DNA of 64,000 nucleotides from CALECP01 sp964389925 (GCA_964389925.1 CAYMGE010000005.1:1-64000); one strand, 5' to 3'; counted from the first letter of the stretch, positions 7,910 through 16,979 are shown. The notes: a model not told the origin generated them from the letters alone. A program made the numbers and translations.

Positions 7910-9292
7910 ATGACACAATTCAACAACGGACATGCATTACTCGTCGGTGTTGGGGCTGACCTACCAATCACTATTCAAGACGCAATTGGACTCGCAGACT
8001 TTCTCAAAAATCCTGATTATTGTGCCTACCCGCCTGAGCAAGTCAAACTGTTGACGGGGGCAGAATCAACTCGTAAAAAAGTGCTGACAGCCTTTGATGA
8101 GCTGGCTGACGCTACATCAGAAGATGACACGGTGGTCGTCTACTTTTCAGGGCATGGGTATGTGACAGAAATTCCTCTGCTAGGCAAAACCTATTTTCTC
8201 ATGCCACATGGTTATGATGTGAAAAATTTGATGCAGACGGCAATTCAAGGACGCGAATTTGCCGATAAGTTGCGGGCAATTCCAGCGAAGAAAATTCTCG
8301 TTTTGCTTGACTGTTGCCATGCGGGGGGGTTGGACGCGGCCGAAACAAAATCAATTGGGGTTAAAATGGTGAAGTCGTCAATGCTGCCGGAATCGGCCGA
8401 GCTTCTCGCGGAAGGCAGCGGCTACATCTTCATCGGCTCCTCCCGCGAAGATGAACTCTCTTATGCCGGCAAACCCTACAGCGTTTTTACCTATGCACTT
8501 CTCGAAGCTCTAGCTGGCAAGGGGGTCGCCCAAAAGGATGGCAAAGTCCGCGTAGCAGACATTTCGAGCTACTGTAGTCAGGTAATTCCGCGCCGCACCG
8601 AAGGGAGAAAGTATGGTACTCAGCACCCTGTCCTAAACTTTGAAAAGGCAGATAACTTTGTCGTCGCTTACTATGCGGGTGGCGATGACCAACCAAAGAG
8701 ATTGCCTTTTCCAGAGCTAGAAGTCGAAAAGCCTGAAGCGGCATTACAGCCGATTGGTAGCGGCGCGACAATCGATCAGAGAGACCAAACGGTGCATGGC
8801 AAACAAACAAATATCGGGTCAATTACAGGCAACGTTGAACACATTGGCGACACAATTCATCATCAGAGTGGCGGTGTCAATATTGATAATAAGGGACATT
8901 TCTCTGTTGGCGGCAAAATAGTCGGTGGTGACGATTTTGGCATGTCAGGTGACTTTCGCGGCGCAATCGTAAACGTAAAATCGACGTTGAAAGACGTGAC
9001 ACAAACTGTTAGTGCGTTGCCACATGGAAACGATAGTCAGAAAAACGAGCTTGAACGTCTGCTCACCCAATTGACAGCCGAGTTGCAGAAGATTCCGCAG
9101 GGGATGGAGCAACAATCACAACGTCTCGCAACACAGGTTGAGAAACTTGTGGAAGAATTAGAGGAGGAAGAACCGGAGATTGGCAAACTAAGTAAGCGAG
9201 TAAAACAAGCGGCCGAAAAGCTAATAACTGTGTTGCCAACTGCGCTTCCTTTAGCAAAGAAAATTATCGAAGCCGTCAAGTCAATGCTTTGA
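7910..9292 (+). CDS. Caspase-like (peptidase C14) protease with a C-terminal effector-type region
   Basis: 460 residues. Residues 1-230 form a caspase-hemoglobinase fold: HALLVGVG, the catalytic His in VVYFSGHGY and the catalytic Cys in ILVLLDCCHAGG. An SSREDELSY loop follows. A polar, glycine-rich stretch (about 285-345) has beta-type repeats such as SGGVNIDNKGHFSVGGKIVGG. The protein ends in a predicted coiled coil rich in Glu/Gln and Leu (about 355-425) and an amphipathic helix. Prokaryotic caspase homologues with such C-terminal modules are often conflict or signalling effectors; a cell-death role here is inference. The downstream lipoprotein gene begins 12 bp later. Confidence 0.85.
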   Translation: MTQFNNGHALLVGVGADLPITIQDAIGLADFLKNPDYCAYPPEQVKLLTGAESTRKKVLTAFDELADATSEDDTVVVYFSGHGYVTEIPLLGKTYFLMPHGYDVKNLMQTAIQGREFADKLRAIPAKKILVLLDCCHAGGLDAAETKSIGVKMVKSSMLPESAELLAEGSGYIFIGSSREDELSYAGKPYSVFTYALLEALAGKGVAQKDGKVRVADISSYCSQVIPRRTEGRKYGTQHPVLNFEKADNFVVAYYAGGDDQPKRLPFPELEVEKPEAALQPIGSGATIDQRDQTVHGKQTNIGSITGNVEHIGDTIHHQSGGVNIDNKGHFSVGGKIVGGDDFGMSGDFRGAIVNVKSTLKDVTQTVSALPHGNDSQKNELERLLTQLTAELQKIPQGMEQQSQRLATQVEKLVEELEEEEPEIGKLSKRVKQAAEKLITVLPTALPLAKKIIEAVKSML

Positions 9293-9303
9293 TTGGAGTT
9301 TAT

Positions 9304-9981
9304 GTGATCAAGCTGTATCGACTATCACTAGCGCAACTGTTTTTGATTTTGATAATGATTGGGTGTTCGGGAGAGGGTGAGGCAACGCCTGATGCAACCA
9401 TAACGTTTGAGGCGGCCGTTTCGGCCGAGCTAACCCGCCTCGCCCCATCTCCTACCGTCGCAACCAATCCAACGCCAACCCTAGCCGCCGTTGCGACCGC
9501 CGCCCTCCCACAGTCAGAGGCAACCCCCACGCTTGTCCCAACCCCAACAAGCGTGCCAATCATTCAGCAAGATGCAACAGCTACCCATCAGGGCATTGAG
9601 GGCAATCTCTTTTCGCGGGGAGATGTGTTGCTTGCGACGGACGCGCCCATTTATGGCGATAGAATTTCATTTTTCTTGGTGGGGGCGGCCGATCATGCCG
9701 TCGGCATTGACGAGGGGATGGGCGTGCTTGATGTGACGTTCTCAATTTTTGATGTCGCCGGCAATATGGTTCATCAGAAGGTCGAAACAATGGCGGCGTA
9801 CTGTGCGTTTGGCGGTGATTTTCCCTGTGAGCCGTATGACTTTGCACAGAACAGCTATCTTTGGTCATCTGGTTTGCCGCTTGTGTCGGGGAATTTTACG
9901 GCCGAAATCGTCGCGCGCGGCACAAATCTCGACCGCACGGCAACATGGACGTATGATTTTCAAATTCAGCTTGAACAATAG
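9304..9981 (+). CDS. Secreted lipoprotein with Thr-Pro linker, function unknown
   Basis: 225 residues from the GTG at 9304, chosen because GGAG lies 5 nt upstream; a TTG at 9289 would overlap the protease stop. A signal segment ends at LIMIGCSGEG with Cys as the lipidation site. A low-complexity linker rich in Thr, Pro and Val follows (about 20-95), then a beta-rich domain with paired cysteines (AAYCAFGGDFPCEPY). It is likely co-transcribed with the caspase-like gene, so a functional link is possible. No family was recognised for the globular part. Confidence 0.7.
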   Translation: MIKLYRLSLAQLFLILIMIGCSGEGEATPDATITFEAAVSAELTRLAPSPTVATNPTPTLAAVATAALPQSEATPTLVPTPTSVPIIQQDATATHQGIEGNLFSRGDVLLATDAPIYGDRISFFLVGAADHAVGIDEGMGVLDVTFSIFDVAGNMVHQKVETMAAYCAFGGDFPCEPYDFAQNSYLWSSGLPLVSGNFTAEIVARGTNLDRTATWTYDFQIQLEQ

Positions 9982-9992
9982 CTAAGTAATGT

Positions 9993-10012
9993 GAGCAGAC
10001 TAAAGTCTGCTC
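9993..10012. repeat. Palindrome GAGCAGACT-AA-AGTCTGCTC
   Basis: A perfect 9-bp inverted repeat between the lipoprotein gene and fumC. Variants of the same palindrome occur at 43836-43855 and 43866-43883, so it is a dispersed REP-like unit, not a fumC-specific operator. Confidence 0.65.
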
Positions 10013-10029
10013 AACAGTTGAGGAAATAT

Positions 10030-11409
10030 ATGAGTTTTCGGATCGAAAAGGACACAATGGGGACTGTTGAAGTCCCTGATGAAAAATACTGGGGCGCACA
10101 AACCCAGCGTAGTTTGCAAAACTTTAAGATTGGCGGTCAAAAGATGCCGCTTGAGATCGTTTATGCGTTTGCTGTTTTGAAGAAGGCGGCCGCATTGACC
10201 AATGAGAAACTGGCGGGATTTTCGTCTGAGAAGACGCAGGCGATTGCCCAAGCGTGTGATGAAGTTCTCGCTGGTCAGCATGACGATCAGTTCCCGCTCG
10301 TCGTCTGGCAAACTGGCTCTGGCACACAGAGCAACATGAATGTCAACGAGGTGATCGGTAATCGTGCCAGCGAGATTCTCACAGGAGATTTCCGTGCCGA
10401 GAAGGCGGTCAAGGCCAACGATGATGTCAACAAGAGTCAAAGCTCAAATGACACTTTTCCAACCGCGATGCACATTGCGACCTATACCAAAGTCGTTGAG
10501 CAAACGTTGCCAAAAATCAAGTTACTGCATGGCACATTGGCGGCGAAGGCAGAGGCATTCAGCAGCATCGTTAAAACAGGTCGCACACACTTAATGGACG
10601 CAACGCCGTTGACATTGGGGCAAGAGTTTGGCGGTTATGCGACGCAGTTAGCGCGTGGGATGTCTGCCATTGAGGATAGTCTTGAGCGTCTCAGAGAGTT
10701 GGCTCTGGGTGGGACGGCGGTTGGGACAGGGCTAAACACACCCGATGGGTATGCGGATGAGGTAGCGAGTCAGATCGCTGAACTGACAGGGCATGGGTTT
10801 GTCTCGGCCGAAAACAAGTTCGAGGCACTCTCCGCCCACGATGCAATGGTCGAGATGAGCGGTAGCCTCAAGCGCGTCGCCGTCAGCCTGATGCACATTG
10901 GCAACAACATTCGCCTGCTCGCCAGTGGCCCACGCACAGGCATTGGCGAAATCACGTTGCCAGCCAATGAGCCGGGCAGCAGCATCATGCCGGGCAAGGT
11001 CAATCCTACACAAGCGGAAGCGTTGACGATGGCGTGCGCTCAGGTGATCGGCAATGATGTCGCTGTTAGCGTCGGCGGGATGCAGGGGCATTTTCAACTC
11101 AATGTCTTCAAGCCATTGATCGCCTACAACGTTTTGATGAGCGCACAGCTAATTGGCGATGCGTGCCAGAGCTTTAACGACAACTGTGCCGTTGGCATTG
11201 AGCCAAACAAGGCACGGATTGATGATCTCGTCAGCAAGAGCTTGATGTTGGTGACGGCGTTAAATACGAAAATCGGCTACTACAAAGCGGCCGAAATCGC
11301 GCAAAAAGCCCACGCTGAGGGAACGACGCTGAAAGAGGCGGCGATGGGGCTGGGGCATTTGTCGGCCGAAGAGTTCGACCAGACCGTTGTCCCCAGCAAA
11401 ATGGTTTAA
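10030..11409 (+). CDS. fumC: Class II fumarate hydratase
   Basis: 459 residues, the usual length of FumC. It interconverts fumarate and malate in the TCA cycle. Seen are the N-terminal KDTMGTVEVPDEKYWGAQTQR, TGSGTQSNMNVNEVI, SQSSNDTFPTAMHI, KTGRTHLMDATPLTLGQEF and the lyase signature GSSIMPGKVNPTQ. The ATG at 10030 follows GAGGAAAT; the frame extends to 9991 across the palindrome and that part was rejected. There is no partner gene. A long perfect hairpin lies between its stop and the convergent cupredoxin gene. Confidence 0.97.
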   Translation: MSFRIEKDTMGTVEVPDEKYWGAQTQRSLQNFKIGGQKMPLEIVYAFAVLKKAAALTNEKLAGFSSEKTQAIAQACDEVLAGQHDDQFPLVVWQTGSGTQSNMNVNEVIGNRASEILTGDFRAEKAVKANDDVNKSQSSNDTFPTAMHIATYTKVVEQTLPKIKLLHGTLAAKAEAFSSIVKTGRTHLMDATPLTLGQEFGGYATQLARGMSAIEDSLERLRELALGGTAVGTGLNTPDGYADEVASQIAELTGHGFVSAENKFEALSAHDAMVEMSGSLKRVAVSLMHIGNNIRLLASGPRTGIGEITLPANEPGSSIMPGKVNPTQAEALTMACAQVIGNDVAVSVGGMQGHFQLNVFKPLIAYNVLMSAQLIGDACQSFNDNCAVGIEPNKARIDDLVSKSLMLVTALNTKIGYYKAAEIAQKAHAEGTTLKEAAMGLGHLSAEEFDQTVVPSKMV

Positions 11410-11418
11410 CATATCAAA

Positions 11419-11446
11419 GTTGCCAACAGGTCATGCTGTTGGCAAC
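11419..11446. terminator. Bidirectional hairpin between fumC and the convergent cupredoxin gene
   Basis: A perfect 11-bp stem GTTGCCAACAG (11419-11429) / CTGTTGGCAAC (11436-11446) with a 6-nt loop, in a 51-bp convergent gap. It has no T-tract. The stem is shared with the hairpin at 6737-6768. Confidence 0.65.
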
Positions 11447-11460
11447 CCTGCCCGTTCGCC

Positions 11461-13170
11461 TCACTCCTCTACAACAATCACTCCAGACATCCCGCGCCCT
11501 TCCGACGCACCATGTAGCTCGCAGAAATAAGCATACGTTCCCGGCGCATCAAAGGTGAAGCTACGCTCTTCCCCGCTCTCGAAGATAGTCGTGTCGAATG
11601 TGCCATCGTCAGCTTGGGCAGAATGTGGCGCATCACCGACATTGACCCACGTCACCGTTGTACCAACTTTGATAGTGGCATTGTTAGAGACGAACTCAAA
11701 ATCCTCCATGTCAATTGTGAAGACGACCGGTTCTGGTGTTGGCTCGGCCGTTGGCACAATCTCAACTTCAACCACCGTACCCGGATCAGCGACAAGTGCA
11801 GACGCAGCCAACGCCTCCTGCACGCCACCATCTTCATCTGCTCCGCCGACCATCCGCGCCAATGCCTCAACATCATTCTGTGCAGGGGCTTCGATGATGG
11901 TGATACCTTCGTTGATGGCGAGTTCGAGCTGGTCAATCGCGTAGTTAACCGTATCAAGGACGATAGCGTTATCCGCTTCGGTTTCTGGGGGGATGTCGGC
12001 CGATTCCGCCTGATTGCGAGCATTGCGTAAATGCGTCAGCAATCCAACGCCATCGCTAGGGTCATCAACTGTGCCATCGTAATTATGATCAACCGCTTTA
12101 CCATCGATCACGTTGATGACCTGTTCTGCCTCACGCCGCGTCGTCTCTAGGTCTCCAGCGTAAAAAGCGGCGAGCATCAAATCGGCATGTTCACGCGCAA
12201 TCGCCATTTGGGCGGCGGCATTGGTGATGAAGCTGAGATCGTAGCCGACCTCCACAACAGGTTCCTCCGTTGGTTCAGGGGTTGGGGTCTCTGTTGGGAC
12301 AGGTGTTGGCTCTTCCGTTGGTACATCAGTTGGTACGGCAGTGACGGCGGCGATTGGTTCTGCATCGGCCGACTGTTCAGCAACCGTGACGACAGAAGCC
12401 ATTCCTGAGCCATCTGCCTCACCGTGAATCGTGCAATAAATGACGAACGTACCGGGATCGGTGAAGGTGAATTCGGCCGATTCGCCCGCAAAGAAATCTT
12501 CTGTCTCAAATGACCCATCGGCAAACGTGACGTTGTGTGGGGCGTTATCTTGACTTGTCCACGTCACCTCTGTGCCAGCCGGAATCGTGATGTCGCCGGG
12601 GCTAAATTCAAAGTTGACGAGCGCGATACTTTGCGGCGGTGGCGGTTGGTTGGCAACTGCCTCGCCGTTCTCTTCCGTGTTTTCGGTTTCGACAATCGCT
12701 GTCGGCGTGGGATCAGGTAAAACGACAGGCTCTGGCTGTTGCACATACCAAACATAATAAACCGCGATGCCAAGCAGGACGGAAATCCCCCAAACGATGT
12801 AAGTTGCCCACATCACTTTACGCAGTTGCCCAAGTTTGCGTGGCAAAATTTGCCAGCCAGCGAGCAGGCAATAAATCGACAAGAATACGGCGGCTAGTCC
12901 GAATAAGCCGTGTAGGGCAGCGACAACGTAGTAGGCATTCGGCCGAGCAATCGCCTGTTGTGGAATGCGCTGCCCTATAAACGCTGTCACCATCATTGCA
13001 ATAACCAGAATGGCATTGAGGATGACGACTGGCGTTTGAATACGATCGTGCAGCTTATAATTGCCGCGTCGTTGCGCGACGACACCAACGGTCAGCAGGA
13101 TAAAAAAGAGGATTTCAGCGAGAAGGGTGAGGTCAGTACCGAGCGAGGCATTTGTGCCAAACATAATCAA
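11461..13170 (-). CDS. Membrane protein with two type-1 copper (cupredoxin) domains
   Basis: 569 residues. The N-terminal 155 residues hold about four transmembrane helices reminiscent of DUF420-like membrane domains (LLAEILFFILLTVGVVAQRR, RIQTPVVILNAILVIAMM). A plastocyanin-like domain (about 185-265) follows with ligands in APHNVTF and YCTIHGEADGSGM (His, Cys, His, Met). Next come a Thr-Pro-Glu linker, a helical region (about 310-460) and a second cupredoxin domain with APHSAQ and YFCELHGASEGRGM. Both domains keep a full set of blue-copper ligands. The protein would present two electron-transfer modules outside the membrane. Its redox partner is not in sight; a MauG-like cytochrome lies 25 kb away. 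Confidence 0.85.
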   Translation of the reverse strand: MIMFGTNASLGTDLTLLAEILFFILLTVGVVAQRRGNYKLHDRIQTPVVILNAILVIAMMVTAFIGQRIPQQAIARPNAYYVVAALHGLFGLAAVFLSIYCLLAGWQILPRKLGQLRKVMWATYIVWGISVLLGIAVYYVWYVQQPEPVVLPDPTPTAIVETENTEENGEAVANQPPPPQSIALVNFEFSPGDITIPAGTEVTWTSQDNAPHNVTFADGSFETEDFFAGESAEFTFTDPGTFVIYCTIHGEADGSGMASVVTVAEQSADAEPIAAVTAVPTDVPTEEPTPVPTETPTPEPTEEPVVEVGYDLSFITNAAAQMAIAREHADLMLAAFYAGDLETTRREAEQVINVIDGKAVDHNYDGTVDDPSDGVGLLTHLRNARNQAESADIPPETEADNAIVLDTVNYAIDQLELAINEGITIIEAPAQNDVEALARMVGGADEDGGVQEALAASALVADPGTVVEVEIVPTAEPTPEPVVFTIDMEDFEFVSNNATIKVGTTVTWVNVGDAPHSAQADDGTFDTTIFESGEERSFTFDAPGTYAYFCELHGASEGRGMSGVIVVEE

Positions 13171-13322
13171 TCTCCTTGTGTACAGAGCAAGCGAATCGCC
13201 TGCGTCTTAAGTTGGCAGCCATCATAGCATGTGTTGCGTGATTTTTCTGTGACTCTCTTGTGAAATGGAACCCCCTCTGCAATTCTTTCGCGTTTGAGGT
13301 GGATTTTTTTTTGCATTTCAGT

Positions 13323-13328
13323 CACAAT
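13323..13328 (+). promoter_or_regulatory. Possible -10 box CACAAT for a leaderless rnc transcript
   Basis: CACAAT ends 7 nt before the ATG at 13336 and no good Shine-Dalgarno sequence is present. This is weaker than the TACAAT cases elsewhere in the window. Confidence 0.35.
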
Positions 13329-13335
13329 CAGGTTA

Positions 13336-14028
13336 ATGGAAAACTTGAAATCTCTGCTCGAAATACTTGAAATTGAACTTAGCGACGACGATCTACTCAA
13401 ACGCGCATTAACACATCGCTCTTTTTTGAATGAGCATGAAGGGGTGACGACCGACAATGAGCGTTTAGAGTTTCTAGGCGATGCTGTGCTGGATTTTGTG
13501 GTCGGCTCGTATCTGTTTCAGCGATTTCCACAAATGAGGGAAGGGGAACTCACCGCATTGCGTGCCGCTTTAGTACGGGCGGAGACGCTCGCCAAATTTG
13601 CCAAACAGGTTGAAGTTGACCAATACTTGCGGCTGGGATTGGGAGAAGAGGAAAGCGGCGGCCGAGAAAAAGTGCCAACCCTCTCAGCAGCATTTGAGGC
13701 GGTGATCGGGGCGATCTATCTCAACAAAGGGATGGATGAGACACGCCCTATCATTGAACGTTTGGCGGGACCCATGTTGGATTACATTCTGGAACATTCT
13801 CTGCACAAAGATGCCAAGAGTGAGTTTCAAGTCTGGGCGCAAGCGGCTTATGGAATCACACCACATTACAAGGTGATACATGTGGAAGGGCCAGATCATG
13901 AGCGAGAATTTACCGTACAAATTTGGGTGGGCGATCAGGCTTGGGGAGAGGGTCGCGGCACAAGCAAACGGCGAGCGCAACAGGTTGCAGCACAAGAGGC
14001 ATTAGATTTGGCATTGGATAGCGAGTAA
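13336..14028 (+). CDS. rnc: Ribonuclease III
   Basis: 230 residues. It cleaves double-stranded RNA in rRNA and mRNA processing. The catalytic signature NERLEFLGDAVLDFVVG lies near residue 40, with the second acidic region in AAFEAVIGAIYL. A C-terminal dsRNA-binding domain (about 155-230) has KSEFQVWAQAAYG and GRGTSKRRAQQVAAQEAL. The next gene begins 10 bp downstream, so they are probably co-transcribed. The ATG at 13336 suits the family N-terminus; the open frame to 13294 has no homologous sequence. Confidence 0.96.
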   Translation: MENLKSLLEILEIELSDDDLLKRALTHRSFLNEHEGVTTDNERLEFLGDAVLDFVVGSYLFQRFPQMREGELTALRAALVRAETLAKFAKQVEVDQYLRLGLGEEESGGREKVPTLSAAFEAVIGAIYLNKGMDETRPIIERLAGPMLDYILEHSLHKDAKSEFQVWAQAAYGITPHYKVIHVEGPDHEREFTVQIWVGDQAWGEGRGTSKRRAQQVAAQEALDLALDSE

Positions 14029-14037
14029 CGGGAAAAG

Positions 14038-14853
14038 ATGAAATTATTAATCACGGGTGGTAGTGGCTATTTAGGGCAGCATTTGGTTCCGCGTGCAATG
14101 AAGCAGCATGATGTCGTTTATTCGCACTTTGCGACAGACCCGTTGGGATTGGACAACAGTATTTGGATCGATCTGCGCGACGCGATCACGACAGATGTGA
14201 TTGTGCGCGAGATAAATCCCGATGCGATTATCCATCTAGCGGGGTCGAATCGGTCGCCAGACATGCACCGTGTCATTGTGGATGGGACACGCAATATCGT
14301 GGCATCGGCCGAAGCAACAAACGCCCGTCTCATTCATCTCTCAACCGACGTGCTGTTTGACGGGACGGCTGCGCCTTATGTCGAAACGGACAAGCCAACA
14401 CCCGTCCATGCGTATGGACGTGCAAAGGCAATTGCTGAAAGAATTGTCGCTGGCTATGCCGATCACGTGATCGTGCGAACCTCACTGATCTATTCAGAGC
14501 GCATCATGGATATGGGAACGCGCTGGATGAAGGCTGCCATCGAGCGCGACGAGCCATTGTCGCTCTTTAGCAATCATCTACGCAACCCCGTCTATGCGGA
14601 CGATTTGGCAGATGCCTGCTTAGAGCTGCTCGAAAACGAGTTTGTGGGTGTTCTAAATGTGGCGGGCAGCGAGGCTCTTTCGCGGTCGGATTATGCGTTG
14701 AAGACATTGAGGCATTGGGGTGTGTCGCTGGAGGGGGTCTCGGCCGCGCCCGATCAATCAGGCAACTTTCCGCTCGATGTGCGCTTAGATGTGAGCAAGG
14801 CGCAAAATCTGTTAGCGACCTCCTTGCGAGGAGCCTCGGAGGTTTTGGGGTAA
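14038..14853 (+). CDS. RmlD-like SDR sugar-nucleotide reductase
   Basis: 271 residues with the extended SDR pattern. The NAD(P)-binding LLITGGSGYLGQHLV is at the N-terminus. PDAIIHLAGSNRSPDM and the active-site STDVLFDGTAAPYVETD with YGRAKAIAER (Tyr-x3-Lys) follow. The VLFDG motif is typical of dTDP-4-dehydrorhamnose reductase. Substrate assignment is uncertain because no other rml genes are nearby. The gene lies directly behind rnc. A short inverted repeat (CAACTAT/ATAGTTG) follows the stop. Confidence 0.8.
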   Translation: MKLLITGGSGYLGQHLVPRAMKQHDVVYSHFATDPLGLDNSIWIDLRDAITTDVIVREINPDAIIHLAGSNRSPDMHRVIVDGTRNIVASAEATNARLIHLSTDVLFDGTAAPYVETDKPTPVHAYGRAKAIAERIVAGYADHVIVRTSLIYSERIMDMGTRWMKAAIERDEPLSLFSNHLRNPVYADDLADACLELLENEFVGVLNVAGSEALSRSDYALKTLRHWGVSLEGVSAAPDQSGNFPLDVRLDVSKAQNLLATSLRGASEVLG

Positions 14854-14926
14854 TCAAACAACTATTGATTCTGGATAGTTGCTAAACGTTCGCCTGCGCG
14901 ATTTGCCCCGCGCTTTCTCGCTTTGC

Positions 14927-14932
14927 TACAGT
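14927..14932 (+). promoter_or_regulatory. -10 box TACAGT for the TPR gene
   Basis: TACAGT ends 8 nt before the ATG at 14941 and no ribosome-binding site is seen, consistent with a leaderless or near-leaderless transcript. Confidence 0.45.
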
Positions 14933-14940
14933 GCTAGACT

Positions 14941-16200
14941 ATGGAAATTAGACGCACACCCCCCCGCTATCCGCGACGCGGCCCCTCTTGCTTTGGCATA
15001 CTGCTCTTTTTTGGACTGATAATGTTTGGGTTTTTCCTTTTTCGCAATCGGCAGGTGATCGCGGAAAATGTCTTGCCGCAGCCCACACCGACCCCAACCC
15101 AGTCGCCAGCAAATTTGGCGGTCAGCGCCGCGTTGCATGTGCGTGATGGAGAACTAGACCAAGCCATTGTGAAGTACCGGGAGGTGATCCGCATCAAGCC
15201 TGAAATTCGCTACTACATCGAGTTGATTCGTCTTTTGGGAGAAGCCGAGCAGCCGGATGAGGCATTGACGCTGGTAGATGAAGCATTGGAGCTTGCGCCG
15301 AACGATGCAGAGGTCTATGAGGCAGCGGCGGGGGCTTACTTGGCTTATGGCGATTATCTAAGTTCAATTGGCAATAATGCCGGAGCGCGGCGTGAATACG
15401 CATCGGCCGCCGAGATGGGTGAAGCATCGGCCGATATTGACCCCAACAACGTTCTCGCCAAGGCTTACATGGCGGCTGGACTCGTGAGAGCAGACATCGC
15501 CAATTGGCAGACAGCCGGCATTATCGTGCGCGATGCCCAACAACAGATGGAAGATCAAATTGCGGATGGCAGGATAGCACGGTCTGATCCAGATGTGCCG
15601 CTGGTGCTTTATCATACGGCCGAAGTGATCACGCTCGCCGGTCAATACAGCGAATCCGCTGTTTTGCTCGAACAAGCCATTGACCTCAAGCCTGACTTTA
15701 CCCAAGCTAGCATCGACTTAGCCTACATTATGTTTAACGTCGAGCAGCAAAACATCACGGCGATTCGTCTGTTGGAAGATGCGCTGGAGGAAAAGCCAAA
15801 TGATGCCGTGTTGCTCGATACGTTGGCGCAGTTTAGCATCATTGGAACGGGGGATTTTGCAGCGGCCGAAGAATATGCACGACGTGCGGTCGAATTGAAG
15901 CCCGATATGATACGCGCCCATGCACGGCTGGCTCATGCCTATTTTAAGAACTTCAACTATCCTAAAGCGATTGAAGAGCTACGCATTGCAACAGAAGGTT
16001 ATCGTGAACCAGACGCGACGACCTCCTTCTACTTTGCGCTTTTGGGATTAGCCCTTTACTATGAGGATACAAAAAACTGCGCGGAGGCCGAGCCGATCTT
16101 GCAGGCAGCCTTAGATGCGTCCTACGAAAATTCACCGGGCTGGTTTAATGCAAAAGACGGGCTGGAGCTATGCCGTGAGGCGGGATTTGCCTCCCCTTAA
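14941..16200 (+). CDS. Membrane-anchored tetratricopeptide repeat protein
   Basis: 419 residues. A basic N-terminus is followed by one transmembrane helix (FGILLFFGLIMFGFFLF, about 19-35) and a short Pro-Thr linker. The rest is a chain of TPR motifs (from about 58), for example ELDQAIVKYREVIRIKP, QPDEALTLVDEALELAPND, YSESAVLLEQAIDLKP and AAEEYARRAVELKPD. It would act as an extracytoplasmic scaffold; the partner is unknown. Its stop codon shares the palindrome TTAA with the stop of the convergent methyltransferase gene. Confidence 0.85.
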   Translation: MEIRRTPPRYPRRGPSCFGILLFFGLIMFGFFLFRNRQVIAENVLPQPTPTPTQSPANLAVSAALHVRDGELDQAIVKYREVIRIKPEIRYYIELIRLLGEAEQPDEALTLVDEALELAPNDAEVYEAAAGAYLAYGDYLSSIGNNAGARREYASAAEMGEASADIDPNNVLAKAYMAAGLVRADIANWQTAGIIVRDAQQQMEDQIADGRIARSDPDVPLVLYHTAEVITLAGQYSESAVLLEQAIDLKPDFTQASIDLAYIMFNVEQQNITAIRLLEDALEEKPNDAVLLDTLAQFSIIGTGDFAAAEEYARRAVELKPDMIRAHARLAHAYFKNFNYPKAIEELRIATEGYREPDATTSFYFALLGLALYYEDTKNCAEAEPILQAALDASYENSPGWFNAKDGLELCREAGFASP

Positions 16201-16961
16201 GGGTTCATTTCGTAGAGCAAGATGCCCGTTGCAACGGCAAGGTTGAGCGAAGAGGCTGTGCCACGCATGGGAATGGCAACTGCTTGATCGGCCTGTTGCA
16301 AAATGTGGTCGGGTAAGCCTTGTCGCTCGCTGCCCAGAAAGAGAAGCGAGGGTTTTGGGTAGGTAGTTGCGCGATAATCGGCCGAACCCTTCGCCGATGT
16401 CGCCACAACTATCATCTCGTTCTCTCGCGCCCATTCCAGCAATACGTCAGCAGAACTCTCCGCAATCGCCACGCTAAAGACCGCGCCCATGCTTGCCTTG
16501 ACCGCACTCGGATGGAATGGATCGACCGTATTGCCCACCAAAATCACGCCATCCCCCCCCGCCGCATCAACCGTCCGAATGATCGTTCCCAAATTGCCGG
16601 GATCGCTAATCTCGTACAGAGCTACAAAAACACTATCGGCAGCCACTTGCGTAAATCGCAAGTCGTCAATCGTCAATCGTACAATGGCTCCAATACCAAC
16701 CGGCTGATCGCGCTCGCTGATCGCGCGAAAAACAGCGTCACTGACTTCGACGGTCGGGGCTTTTTGGCGGAGTGATCGGCCGAAGTCGCTCACCAACAGC
16801 CCATCAGCCCATACAATCTGTTCAACATCTGCCCCCATTTCCAACGCCGTTGCCACAACACGCAGCCCCTCGACAAAAAATATGCCTTTCTGTAGGCGAT
16901 ACTTTTTCTGCTTTAAGCGACGAATACGCTTGATAAGTGGGTTTTTGGTGCTTGAAATCAT
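16197..16961 (-). CDS. TrmH/SpoU-family RNA 2'-O-methyltransferase
   Basis: 254 residues with a SPOUT fold. The N-terminal substrate-binding part (STKNPLIKRIRRLKQKKYR, FFVEGLRVVATALE) precedes the knotted catalytic domain. Its motifs are EISDPGNLGTIIRTVDAAG (motif 1), LLFLGSERQGLP (motif 2) and AIPMRGTASSLNLAVATGILLYE (motif 3). It probably methylates a 23S rRNA ribose; the exact site cannot be told. The ATG at 16961 matches the family start, and the frame upstream to 17051 is spurious. The last bases overlap the stop of the convergent TPR gene. Confidence 0.9.
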   Translation of the reverse strand: MISSTKNPLIKRIRRLKQKKYRLQKGIFFVEGLRVVATALEMGADVEQIVWADGLLVSDFGRSLRQKAPTVEVSDAVFRAISERDQPVGIGAIVRLTIDDLRFTQVAADSVFVALYEISDPGNLGTIIRTVDAAGGDGVILVGNTVDPFHPSAVKASMGAVFSVAIAESSADVLLEWARENEMIVVATSAKGSADYRATTYPKPSLLFLGSERQGLPDHILQQADQAVAIPMRGTASSLNLAVATGILLYEMNP

Positions 16962-16973
16962 AGATTGACCGTA

Positions 16974-16979
16974 ATTATA
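16974..16979 (-). promoter_or_regulatory. -10 box TATAAT for the SpoU methyltransferase gene
   Basis: A consensus TATAAT on the minus strand ends 12 nt before the ATG at 16961. That leaves a leader of only about 5 nt and no room for a Shine-Dalgarno sequence. Confidence 0.55.
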
